A DNA stretch of 64,000 nt, taken from positions 62,001 through 126,000 of the forward strand of contig JADDOH010023106.1 in NCBI GenBank assembly GCA_016648135.1. Reading direction: 5' to 3'. Origin of the DNA: Agrypnia vestita (lineage: Eukaryota; Arthropoda; Insecta; Trichoptera; Phryganeidae). Under the pieces are notes generated by a model. It saw nothing but the letters and a program-made list of their open reading frames with translations, did not search any database and was not told where the DNA came from. Within the stretch, counting starts at the first letter, position 1, and every line of letters starts with the position of its first letter. The translations under genes and the position numbers were made by a program. Below are positions 34,974 to 44,389 of this stretch, piece after piece.

Positions 34974-35600
34974 GTGCCGGAGCGCAGATTTGCGCGAAAA
35001 TTTTTCTAGCCACTGTGTGCCGGAGCGCAGATCTGCGCTCCCTAGACACGTATGTGAATTCAGCCTACTTTTCCTGCGTTTGTGAGTTTTTAAAGCTTAT
35101 GTTTGGTTGTATCTCTAGTTTTTGAATGAATGAACGAGTTCTAGTTGTCAAGTAACCTCATTTGCCGCGCAAACCGGACAAAAAATCATTCCAAATATCG
35201 TCATCGAACCGTGCATTAATTGTGTTATTTATCTGTTAAAAAAGGTGTTATTTTTATATAAAAAAGTGTTAAAATGAAGTATTTCTATATTCTTTAATAT
35301 ATTTAGAACGAAAATATTGAAATACAATATCTTTAGTGTTATTGATTCCATGATTTTATTCGATAAACATGTGCGTACATTGCTGACAGTAAATTTCTTT
35401 ACTTATTTTAATATTTAATGAATAAGTAATTATTGTACAAGTCATTATTGAAATATAAGTAATTATCGAAGTCAGTATATTGAGAAACCAGAAACTGCAA
35501 CTTCTAAGTGTTTATTGTTGATTTTTACATGAATATAACCATCTCAAAAAAGAGTCTAAAAAATAGCAATCGTGCGCAAAATTGCGCGGCAAACAGGGTA
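34974..35600. repeat. Possible DNA element with GC-rich palindromic repeats at its end
   Basis: GTGCCGGAGCGCAGATTTGCGC (34974-34995; first part) recurs almost exactly 43 bases later (35017-35038), and the second copy sits in a perfect 20-base palindrome, GGAGCGCAGATCTGCGCTCC (35022-35041). A diverged inverse (GTGCGCAAAATTGCGCGGCA) occurs at about 35571, so the block may be a ~0.6-kb element with subterminal repeats. A TTAA at 34950-34953 precedes it, which would fit a piggyBac-like insertion, but I see no matching TTAA at the other end and no transposase. Confidence 0.4.
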
Positions 35601-36062
35601 CATTCCGCGTTATTCCTACACTATTCAGTCCTGACACACAAGACTTATCTCATCCGCATCATACGTATTTTATACAAGTGTTAAGGATTCTAACGTGACC
35701 ATTTTTTGGTATATGGCCAGACCAAAACAGACCAGAAGAATTATCTGGCTATGCCAAGTCATCCGCGGCCGTACTTTCAATCAATATTCGCGTGGTATAT
35801 CTTTCTAACCATTATTTTCTTGATCATTCGTTCCACACGGCAAAACTTCCTTAGCGACCCTATTTAATTCAGTTCATCGTGCTACGAAAAGCTTAATATT
35901 CATTACTTGGCGTAGATAGATTTGCTTTGTACACGCAAAGAAACTTCATTTCTAATGCATTTCTCTTCCAAGTCTTTTTATTCTTCTTCTTCCGCATCTA
36001 GGCTTCACTTCCATACATCAGTGCTGGTACCACAATGACTTTGCGTATTACGAAAGCTTATT
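35600..36062 (-). pseudogene. LINE fragment (reverse-transcriptase thumb and tail)
   Basis: The minus strand reads AFVIRKVIVVPALMYGSEA, a stop, then KRNALEMKFLCVQSKSIYAK, the recognisable PVLxYGSETW...LEAFEMKxLRR region at the end of RTE-like reverse transcriptases. Later parts (toward 35600) match the family's 3' end, CATACGATGCGGATGAGATA-type on minus, with many stops and shifts. It is strongly decayed. Confidence 0.7.
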
Positions 36063-37099
36063 AAAATAGCTCTTTAGAATATAAATCTCCACTGTATTGA
36101 TTTATTTTGTTTGTCATTGAAAATTTCATTATAAGAAATAAAAAATTCGTTAATTAATAAAAATACGTCCTTTTTAGAAAGTTGTATGTTTCCAAGAGAA
36201 ATATATTAAATTAAAATGTCGCATTTCAAATCTCCCTTTGACAGGGGTGAGTGAGGTTTAAAACAGAGAGAAAAAAATGTGAGGTGGTCCTAATGAAATA
36301 AGGGTCGCGGCCCGTCCGAAAGAGACAACAATCTGATAATCGTATAATACCGAAGCTAAGGAAGAAAAAACGATAATTCACTTTTATTCGCAAGTCCCTC
36401 TTCGGGGGGCTAATATTGAATCCGAGATGATGAAATTATATTACACTTTGTAAGTTAGACCGCGAATTTGCAAAGACGTGCCCGGAGAGAAGGCAAAAAA
36501 AATATCTTATATATTGGACTGTTTTTATTCACTCATAAAATGTCTTCATCCCGTTAGGCCCATAGCTTTGGGCTTTGCAGAGGCGAGGGATTTGAAATAT
36601 TGCGTCAGAAGATGTTTGCCGATTCGTTTGAGGCATATTTTCGAAAACCAATAGCTGGGGTTATTTTACTGGGTGGGTAGGCAAGAAGGTAGGTAGGGAA
36701 TCATTATGAATATTGAATTTCTGTTGTGATAGCTGAAAGTCTCTGAAGAACTGATGAATATGTGTATGTGTTAACAAAACTGCTGGGCGAAAATAAGAAA
36801 GAAAACTCGATAAAAATTTCGAAATATAGAAATATTTATGGATTTAACTTTTTTGTTAAGTTTTACGGAGCATTGAAATTTGAGACATTCGCAAAGAAAA
36901 TATGTTGTAATAGAAAAATGGTCATCGAATTTATTACAAATGCACATGCGTGCGTTTAATACACAACTAAGAAATATTCAACCATACTTTAAACAATGAT
37001 ATATTGTACTTTTAATGAATAAATATATTTAAAAAAAAATAAACATTTGTTTCATCGTGTATTTATTTATATAAACTTATAAATAAATTGTCATAAAAA
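36063..37099. other. Unique DNA of mixed composition
   Basis: The segment 36220-36680 is more complex than its flanks (GGGTCGCGGCCCGTCCGAAAG, TTCGGGGGGCTAATATTG) and has no repeat partner or long frame. It shares GATTTGAAATATTGCGTCAG (36589-36608) with 56718-56737 at 19 of 20 positions. It could be conserved non-coding DNA. The rest is AT-rich. Confidence 0.35.
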
Positions 37100-37394
37100 G
37101 TATATTTACAGTTACTTATATCGATTATGAAAAATTAATTTGCTTCGATACAACTTGAAAAAATGATAAAAATCTTGTAAAAAAAAACTTTTTTCAATTT
37201 TTGCAAAGTTTTTATCATTTTATTCGACTTTTATAAAAGTTTTTGCAAAAAATAAGTCATAAATATTGAAAAAAATGCAAACTTTGATATTGCATATCTC
37301 CATAACTATTAATATTAGGTCATGGTTGTTTGAACATTTTAGTCTCATAACAAGCATACAGTTTCTGCTGCTAGCTCTGGTACACCCTATATAT
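37100..37394 (+). repeat. Dispersed repeat family Y, copy 3
   Basis: GTTACTTATATCGATTATGA, TTTTTGCAAAAAATAAGTCA, TTGCATATCTCCATAACT, AATATTAGGTCATGG, TAGTCTCATAACAAG, ending TACACCCTATATA. Same order as copies 1 and 2. Confidence 0.75.
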
Positions 37395-37782
37395 AATAAT
37401 GATGTTGCCCAAATGAGATGTTAAAATTTTGTGATAGGATAATAATGTTTTTGTCGTGTGCGATTTTTAGATATTAAAGTAGGTATGCTTGTATCTTTCT
37501 TTAATTAACTTGAATTCAATGGGTTACACTACCTAGAGGCATTAAAAAATATATTCAAATAAAAAAAAATTACGTTACTAATGCACATACAAAAATCGTT
37601 TTATTATCATGTTTACGGCATACATTTGTTAATATTTTTCATTAAAATAAGATAATATAATTTAAAAATGGCGGTAAGTAATTAAATGTTACGGCGTTTA
37701 CCTTGTGGAAATCCATTATGAATAAATAATGAAATAAAAACAATCAACTTTGTTTTTTTCCACTTATACTTAAGCCACTTGT

Positions 37783-37826
37783 TTCACTACATGTTTCGGA
37801 AACGTCCGTTTCCTTCATCAGGTGAA
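37783..37826 (-). ncRNA. Type I hammerhead ribozyme, family B, left arm
   Basis: The minus strand reads TTCAC, CTGATGA, A, GGAAAC-loop GGAC-GTTTCC, GAAA, with ACATGT as self-complementary stem III, A as cleavage residue, then GTGAA. It is base-for-base identical to the right-arm copy at 38144-38187. Stem I has 5 base pairs, stem II 6; all core residues are intact. Confidence 0.88.
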
Positions 37827-38143
37827 TTAAGACTGAGGTATGTAGGAATGGTTGTCTGGTGTGTGTGTTGTGGATTCGGTAGAAGTGGAGGGGGTATCTA
37901 AGTGGTGGGAGATCGGGAACATTGTAAGAAGGGGTGATGTGAAGGGTTGTATTTGATTATTGATTATGTTATTTGTTGTGTTTAACATAATCAATAAATA
38001 ACATAATCAATAATCAAATACAACCCTTCACATCACCCCTTCTTACAATGTTCCCGATCTCCCACCACTTAGATACCCCCTCCACTTCTACCGAATCCAC
38101 AACACACACACCAGATAACCATTCCTACATACCTCAGTCTTAA

Positions 38144-38187
38144 TTCACCTGATGAAGGAAACGGACGTTTCCGAAACATGTAGTGAA
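38144..38187 (+). ncRNA. Type I hammerhead ribozyme, family B, right arm
   Basis: Stem I TTCAC (38144-38148) pairs with GTGAA (38183-38187). Core CTGATGA is at 38149-38155, followed by an unpaired A. Stem II is GGAAAC (38157-38162) with GTTTCC (38167-38172), loop GGAC. Core GAAA is at 38173-38176. Stem III is the palindrome ACATGT (38176-38181), which can pair fully only with a second molecule or copy. Predicted cleavage follows A38182. Every invariant residue of the hammerhead is present. Confidence 0.9.
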
Positions 38188-38621
38188 ACAAGTGGCTTAA
38201 GTATAAGTGGAAAAAAACAAAGTTGATTGTTTTTATTTCATTATTTATAAAAATGGCGGAGCTATGTACTGTCCCTTCTCCGTTGAATCGTCGGTGTTTT
38301 AGTGAAATCAAGAAGTTAACTATTTTCTTGTTAAATATTAGTTCTATGATGAAACATATCGAAAAAAACAATTTTTCGTGCTAATGAGTCCAGTTTCCTA
38401 AAAACTCCAGTTCAGTTTCCTAAAAAATTATAATAGTTATTTAAAAATTTGCTTTGCTTATTATTTAAAAATTGCGTTTGCTTATTATAATTATTAAAAA
38501 ATTTATAATTAGCGAACGGCGAGTTTCATCAAAAAAATCGTATGCTATGTGTTAGATAATTGTATTAGTAAGATTTGTGCAAACTTTTGAAAAAAACATA
38601 TTAATATTATTTAAAAAGTAG

Positions 38622-38690
38622 AGGAAGACTCTTGAGGAGGTCAAGACCCACCATGGGTTGTAGAGCCAAAAGTAATGATGATGCTGATGA
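38622..38690 (+). repeat. Short dispersed repeat (GACCCACCATGGGTTGTAG family)
   Basis: CTCTTGAGGAGGTCAAGACC, CACCATGGGTTGTAGAGCC then ATGATGATG. The inverse occurs at 47163-47212. Confidence 0.6.
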
Positions 38691-39185
38691 TTATTTAAAA
38701 TATTGTTCCTTTACAGAAAAGGATGTTTCGACAAAAACGCAAAAGAATAATGAAATTCGTTTAAAAATTCACCACCTACTACGCTTGATTAAAGTTTCTA
38801 TTATTTAGCCAATTTTTAAATGATCGATAACTCAAGTTTTTCTTAGAACTAAAAGGAAAGCTATAAGATAAATAAATAAAAAAAACGATTTTTTGAAAAC
38901 TTCAGGCGTCCAAGGGGATATTAATAATAATTTAAAGAAATCTTTCACTTTACCTGTAGCATTAATCTATATTATATTATATTCCAGCATATTACATTAT
39001 AACGATAACCCACCCGAGAAAGCTTTTCCCAAATAATCACTCGGGTTGAGATCACAAAAATATGTATGATATATATTTTTAATAGAATAACCCCTGAATA
39101 TTCGATTCGTTTGAAGAATATTTTCGAGAACGGATTGCCTCCCTACCACGGATGGTTTGAGTAGTTCAATATATTTCCGCATTAT
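38691..39185. other. AT-rich DNA, no gene seen
   Basis: No feature recognised. Confidence 0.5.
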
Positions 39186-39425
39186 GTAGGTGAGCGTCTC
39201 TCGGGGGTGAGGCGGGCGGGGGCGCGCAGGACCTCGGGAGCGTGGAAGATCAACTCGCGAGATGAATCTGCGGTTTGTGATGGCAAACGACTGTCATTTG
39301 GGTCCCGCCGAGCATGCGAAAAGAAATTTAAATACTAAATTGGTGATTTGTCAAGCTGGGACGGGTGGAGAATGAATGGAGGATAAAATCATTCCAAATG
39401 GGAGGGTGAGGGGGAATCGTCATCA
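39186..39425. other. GC-rich unique segment
   Basis: TCTCGGGGGTGAGGCGGGCG and GGGCGCGCAGGACCTCGGGA contrast with the AT-rich flanks. No frame or repeat partner was found. It is a candidate conserved non-coding segment, by inference only. Confidence 0.35.
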
Positions 39426-39792
39426 AAAATATTTAAAATGCCGTTTGATTCTAATCTGTACCTTCGATTTTAAAATTGACAAGAATATGTTGGTTCACCA
39501 TAGAAGAAGAAAAATGTAAAATAAATTAAAACAGTCCGTAAAGTAAAATACTAACAAGAAAAGAATACATTCAGAAAATGTTACTTAGCCTTTGGTGGCG
39601 TTGGAAAATAATTAAATATTCCTACGTTATAAATGGTTCATTTAAGTTTTATTAAAAATAACCAATACTACCTAAGTCCAACCTAACTGCTATGAATATT
39701 TCCATTAATTACCGCAAATACTCCACTCCCGATAATACCCCACCCACCATCGAGTAGGTTGAAAGCGCTTCATTTAGCTTAGTTTTTAATTA

Positions 39793-39837
39793 CATCTGAT
39801 GATGAGAGCCACTGAGTCTCTCGAAACTACAGTAGTG
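39793..39837 (+). ncRNA. Solitary hammerhead motif, family C
   Basis: CTGATGA (39796-39802), unpaired T, stem II GAGAG (39804-39808) with CTCTC (39818-39822), GAAA (39823-39826), stem III ACT/AGT around AC, cleavage residue A39834, and stem I CAT/GTG (one G.U). The core is intact but stem I is short. It resembles family E at 59 kb. I found no inverted partner arm nearby, so it is probably one arm of a former dimer. Confidence 0.65.
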
Positions 39838-39839
39838 AC

Positions 39840-41110
39840 AAAATAACTCAACGTGCATGTGGCAATGTTTTGTTTTGTGTAAATTGGAATTAAACCAACC
39901 CATTAATTTTTGCTGATTTTGTTAATAAAAGTGGGTAGGTTTATGGCGAAATAACATCTTTTTTTTGATATACATAAAAGCTATGAGATTTTATTTAAAT
40001 TGTCTATTCCATGGCGCGCATCTCAAATGTCTCAACTTCAGCATTCAAAATATGTATGATATGCATACAAAAGCAAAGAATTGATAATGTTAATACATTG
40101 CAATCTTTTAGAGACTTACTTTTAATGCATTTTTATATCATTTTATATATTTTTAAACTAATGTACTTGTTTATAGTTTTTACCGTAAGAAACGTATTAT
40201 GTAACACATCAGCAAAGCGTAACATATCAATTAAAATGCACAAAGGAGACATCTGGCGGGGAATTCTTGGTGTTAATGGATTTCAAAGAAAGCGAGTTCC
40301 AGATCCGTCAGCTACCTAATTGTTTCCTTTGACGTTCAAGGGTCATTCACTTATCCTCACCCAATTGAACCACATTTTTTTCGTATCGACTTTTCAGATC
40401 TCACCAAGACTATTGAACAAATCTGTAACCGGGTGTGACTTTGACAGAGCTAGAAATAAGCCATCGTCTTCAAATAATAAATGAAATGTTTAAAATATGT
40501 TGCTACTATATTTTAACGACAGTTACATTATTCTTTTCACAGTTGAAATAAAATATATGACGATTAATTGGCGGTCATATAATATTTAAACAAGAAAATA
40601 TATAATAAATGATAACATCATATATTCTTTAATATTAATTATTAATGTATTTTTAGGTTTTATAACGAAATTACGAGTAATTTAAATTGCACACTAAAAT
40701 TTAAAAGGATTATAAATTTTGCTTTTAATTACTATTATATAGTTTCCTTTCTGTGATTTCTTACATAATAATAATTTGTTAACTAATTTTAACCGATAAA
40801 CACTGTGAAGTTCTTTAAAACATTTAATAAGACTAGAAAAACCTACTATCGAGAAAAAGCTAATATTATAATATGTAGATATATTATTTTAGGAATTGAA
40901 TGAATAACAAATTGTAAATGTGCACCTCAATTAATATGTGATTTTTGTCATCGTAAAATTGCATTAAAAACAGCTTGATCTTCTGCATTTTCGTCGATTG
41001 TTGATGTTTTTACGGGGCCGCCAAAAATTTTCGACTGAATTTAATCACTTGAATAATTTCGTTACTTGTATGTCAAATTCACCAAATCGTAAAAACGTAA
41101 GTGCGTGAGT
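39840..41110. other. AT-rich DNA, no gene seen
   Basis: A 102-codon plus frame (40011-40319) is open, but its translation (IYIFKLMYLFIVFTVRNVL and similar) reflects AT-rich composition and shows no domain. Confidence 0.45.
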
Positions 41111-41114
41111 AAGT

Positions 41115-41475
41115 TGTTGTTTTTGAGGCGCGCTTGACAGCGGCACGGAAGCAAAGCAAAAGGGAGGTAGCCGCGAGTCGCGGGTTGCCAGGGCGGCCAA
41201 GCAAGTGGTTATTCGACAGCGATATTCTGGAGAGTTCTTACGTAGCGGAATAAACCGAAGCGAAATAAGATGTGTGGAAATTGGATGGAATGTTCTAGTG
41301 AATAGTGAATAAAGTGTTAAAGCGAGTGATAAATAACGAAACGGTTTTAATTAATAATAGAGTTACATTAAATAGTGTTAAGTGACCTTGTACGTTTATT
41401 TAATCAATTAATCGGTAATTAATAAATCCTGTATTAAATCCCAGCATTTTCATTAATTCATCCCGCCGCCATGAC
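41115..41475 (+). mobile_element. Possible solo LTR or LTR 3' part
   Basis: The block starts near TGTTGTTTTTGAGGCGCGC and ends near CCGCCGCCATGACA (TG...CA ends). It goes from GC-rich to AT-rich, with AATAAA-like phrases near 41250 and 41310, a layout like the LTR at 60.7-61.4 kb. No target duplication could be matched. The 5' untranslated region of a host gene is an alternative. Confidence 0.3.
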
Positions 41476-41572
41476 ATGTGATATATATATAAAATATTTT
41501 TTATACATGCAAAGTGTTTTATTAACTTCTTAGGAGTTTTTTTTTCAATTAAACAATATTATACAACAAAAT

Positions 41573-41767
41573 CAGGTATCAGGTACTACAAGTATTTGAG
41601 GATGGCCCTGTTAAAAGCCGCAACAATCGTAGAACGTGTATGAGAAGATGTATGAATGTGGCCGAAGCAAAAGTGGTGTGCCAGGATAGAAGAGTGTGGC
41701 GTTCAATCCTCTCTGCCTACCCCTGCAGGGAAACGGCGTGATGGTTAGTTAGTTAGTTAGTTAGTTA
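41573..41767 (+). pseudogene. LINE 3'-end with (TTAG)n tail
   Basis: It contains CTACAAGTATTTGAGGATGG, GGCCGAAGCAAAAGTGGTGT, GTGTGGCGTTCAATCCTCTC and CCCCTGCAGGGAAACGGCGT, matching the inverse of 23.46-23.66 kb closely, and ends in tandem TTAG units (41747-41766). Short tandem tails instead of poly(A) are typical of RTE-like LINEs. Only the last ~170 bases are present. Confidence 0.82.
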
Positions 41768-42787
41768 CAACAAAATTAAAGTTCAACACCGAATCGTAGC
41801 AACACTTGTACGTTTTAAACGAGACCAGTCGCACGCTAGAAATTAATCAGCTCGTATCTCAATGGATAAATTACAATCGTTTAATTTAATGGTGTCTGAT
41901 AATGTTCTTCAATGCCAAACAAGTATCTACTTTGTGTCCAGGCGCTAATCCAAGTATGTGTTAAGCACTGAGTTACGTACCTGGCTTCAGGTGTGTGGGA
42001 TAAAAACCTAACGTGTAAATAATAAAACCCATTGCCCATTACGTAAAAACATAAATGTTTCAAGGTGTTGACACTATAAAGACCAACCAAAGCTGAACGA
42101 CTTGGTAGATTTTTTACTAATTTTCGCCTCATGTACTTATACTTATTGGATTACTAATCATGTCTCGTCCATTTTTTATATTCACTCATCTTCTTCCCGT
42201 GCATGCTCTTCGAATGCTGAAGCTTCGAAAAGACCTTCATCTAATTCCAATACCTAGATCCTATTGGCTTCAATATGGGCATAATGTTTTCTTTCGATTC
42301 TCTTCTCATTTATATGTTAAAATGAGTTATGCAAACAATATTAATTTACCTAAGCCAGTAATCATAAATTAAGTCAATTAAATACATTTCAGAAATGTAA
42401 ACATTTAATAAAAAAACTTTACATGATTTTATTAAATATTTTAACTAATTGTCTGTGCAGCTATCAATTTTTACATTATTGACGAATCCAAAAATAATAA
42501 CACTTAGTATTTCAAAATTGTAGCATTTACTATCGTTTGGAATCCTATTCTAGAAAATACGTACGACATGGAAAAAATTATAATTTAAATAATTATTTAA
42601 TTACAGTACACCATCATCACCATGTTACTTTTTTAAAAATTTTGACACTAGGTATTGTCAGAACAAAATTGTGACATAATAATAATAATATTTGATTAAT
42701 TTACATAGCTCCGTTTTCGCGAATACTCGCCTCATATTTCACTATTTTAATCTATAAAATCCTAGTGTCCTTAATGTTTTAAGTTGT
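41768..42787. other. AT-rich DNA, no gene seen
   Basis: Frames at 41881-42132 (minus) and 42160-42372 (plus) show no recognisable domain. Confidence 0.45.
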
Positions 42788-42960
42788 GGCGGCCCTTGTA
42801 GCGCAGTGAGTATGACACTGGCTTCTCACACCGAGGGTTCCGGGTTCGATTCCCGGTGAGGTCACAATTTTGATCTGTGATTTACTCAAGCCTGGGAGTT
42901 TTGTGATGTATTTCGCTTCTGTAATTGGGCTTCCTGGCCTGTTGAAGCGAAAATTTTTTT
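42788..42960 (+). repeat. tRNA-derived SINE, family 2, with well-kept tRNA-like head
   Basis: The head has A box TAGCGCAGTGAGTA and B box GGTTCGATTCC inside a perfect T-arm, CCGGGTTCGATTCCCGG. The acceptor ends (GGCGGCC and TGAGGTC) do not pair well, so it is unlikely to be a working tRNA. The body GGGCTTCCTGGCCTGTTGAA matches a GGGCCCCGTAACCTGTTG in the copy at 60.5 kb, and it runs into a T-rich tail. tRNA-like head plus shared body makes this a SINE. Confidence 0.75.
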
Positions 42961-43794
42961 TTTAAATATATGGTTGTGACGAAGATTTTACATGCGTGAA
43001 GAAATATATTTTTTCGATTCCTATTTAACAGCCACACCGTTTCACAGGCACATACAGTTTCTATGTGTTGAGTGCGCACAGTCTCAGTGATCAGTGATCA
43101 CTGTTCAGTGGGCTCATTACGCGTTTTGTACAACCGATCATTATGGATTAATTAAGATGTAGTGTGAGTATTGAGGAAGGATATCATCGGTGCTATTCAA
43201 TCTATTCTCACATGAGCGGCGATCGATATCTATAAGTAAGGTGATATTTCAAAGGTTCGTTCACGCACTCTGAGAATCTGTTAAACGCACATTAACCCGT
43301 TATTTACGCATGTCGTTAAAATTCCGATACAGGTTATTTTTTGGAGCGATAAGCGGCTTAATAGAATAGCGATAAGTGGCTTCATAATAAATACATTTTT
43401 TTTGAAGTACACACTACACCCCTAGATGAGATTCTCATATTTATTTTTACAAATTAGTGTATATATAATAAAAGATGCATACCTACTGCAAACTACTGTT
43501 TTTTTAAACCTCAGCTTTTATACCATCTAACATTTTAAGCAATAATCGTCTAGATCTTCTTCTTCTGTCCCCCCGATCATCCGAGAGATACCATCTCTAT
43601 CTTGGATAGCTCGCAGCAGCTCCTTTGTGTTGCTAATAAGTTGAAAATTATGTATTCGAGCGTAGATATGAGTGAGAATTCCAGTTTATAACTTTTTCTA
43701 TGGGTCTATCATAAGAATGCAAAAAATAAAGAATACCTACACTTAAAATCAAAAAATAATTTACCAATAAGATCATATTTATTTTTTCAAATGG
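42961..43794. other. Mixed-composition DNA, no gene seen
   Basis: The stretch 43060-43340 is more balanced (CAGTGATCAGTGATCACTG palindrome near 43084) but without a recognisable feature. Confidence 0.45.
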
Positions 43795-43920
43795 TTGAGC
43801 AACTTTGTAGATTGATATTTAAAAAAAATAATTTTATTATTTGTTTAATCTACTTATACTCATTAATTACACCTACATATTTCGGAAAACCTTTCCATCG
43901 TCAGGGTTTTTAATAAATGT
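43795..43920 (-). mobile_element. Hammerhead element fragment, family A, single arm
   Basis: GAGCAACTTTGTAGATTGAT, TATTATTTGTTTAATCTACT and ATTAATTACACC match the left flank and arm of the family A element at 22.43-22.62 kb. The hammerhead lies on the minus strand at 43871-43907. There is no partner arm; the sequence ends in a T-rich stretch. Confidence 0.7.
43871..43907 (-). ncRNA. Type I hammerhead ribozyme motif, family A
   Basis: The minus strand reads ACC, CTGACGA, T, stem II GGAAA/TTTCC around GGT, GAAA, the stem III palindrome ATATGT, cleavage residue A, then GGT. Core residues are intact; stem I keeps 3 base pairs against 4 in the 22.5-kb copy. Confidence 0.78.
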
Positions 43921-44257
43921 CAATTTTTTTTTGTTTTGTTTTATAAAAGTTGTTTTGTTATAAAAGTCAAAAATGATAAATTATCAAAATGAAAGATTTT
44001 TTTGTTTTTTGGTTTTCTATATTATTTAAAAAATTATTTCCTAAATATTATTGATGAATTTCTTTATTACACAAAATTAATGGATTTTTTTTAGAAATGG
44101 ACTAAAAGTTAAATTTAATTATTATTGATAATATTTTGATTGCTATTAAATGCTTTACTAATTTCTAATGATTCTAAATTATTAAATTTCAGACCAAAAT
44201 TATTTATATGTAAAATACACCTAAATTTTTAGCAAAACCGTGATAATTTTATAAGAA

Positions 44258-44313
44258 ATGATATGCAAATTCAGAAAAACCATGATTATGGTTTTTCTGA
44301 ATTTGCATATCAT
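44258..44313. repeat. Perfect 26-bp hairpin with 4-base loop
   Basis: Bases 44258-44283 and 44288-44313 are exact inverse complements around GATT (arm begins ATGATATGCAAATTCAG and ends AAACCAT). No mismatch in 26 pairs suggests a recent fold-back event or a strongly maintained RNA hairpin. It lies about 85 bases upstream of a hAT-type element. Confidence 0.9.
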
Positions 44314-44389
44314 ATATACAGACATCTCTAATGCTTTTTACATTAAAATTTCGGCCGGTTTTTCCAATATAATTTTTTTCCTAGATCAT

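Larger units (their letters stand above)
37675..38247. mobile_element. Hammerhead-bearing inverted dimer, family B, with 12-bp target duplication
   Basis: A near-perfect inverted repeat runs from 37722 to 38248, each arm about 240 bases, meeting at an AT-rich centre near 37985. Each arm carries one complete hammerhead motif facing outward. The unit is flanked by the exact 12-bp direct repeat TAAAAATGGCGG (37663-37674 and 38248-38259). On the left, 47 bases (37675-37721) lie between the direct repeat and the start of the arm and have no partner on the right. Few arm mismatches indicate a young insertion or ongoing gene conversion. Hammerheads of this type are known in Penelope-like elements and metazoan retrozymes; no reverse transcriptase is present, so this copy is non-autonomous. 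Confidence 0.85.

Noticed and set aside
42788..42863. Functional tRNA gene
   Set aside because: Acceptor ends do not pair, and the downstream body is shared with another copy at 60.5 kb, so a SINE is the better call.
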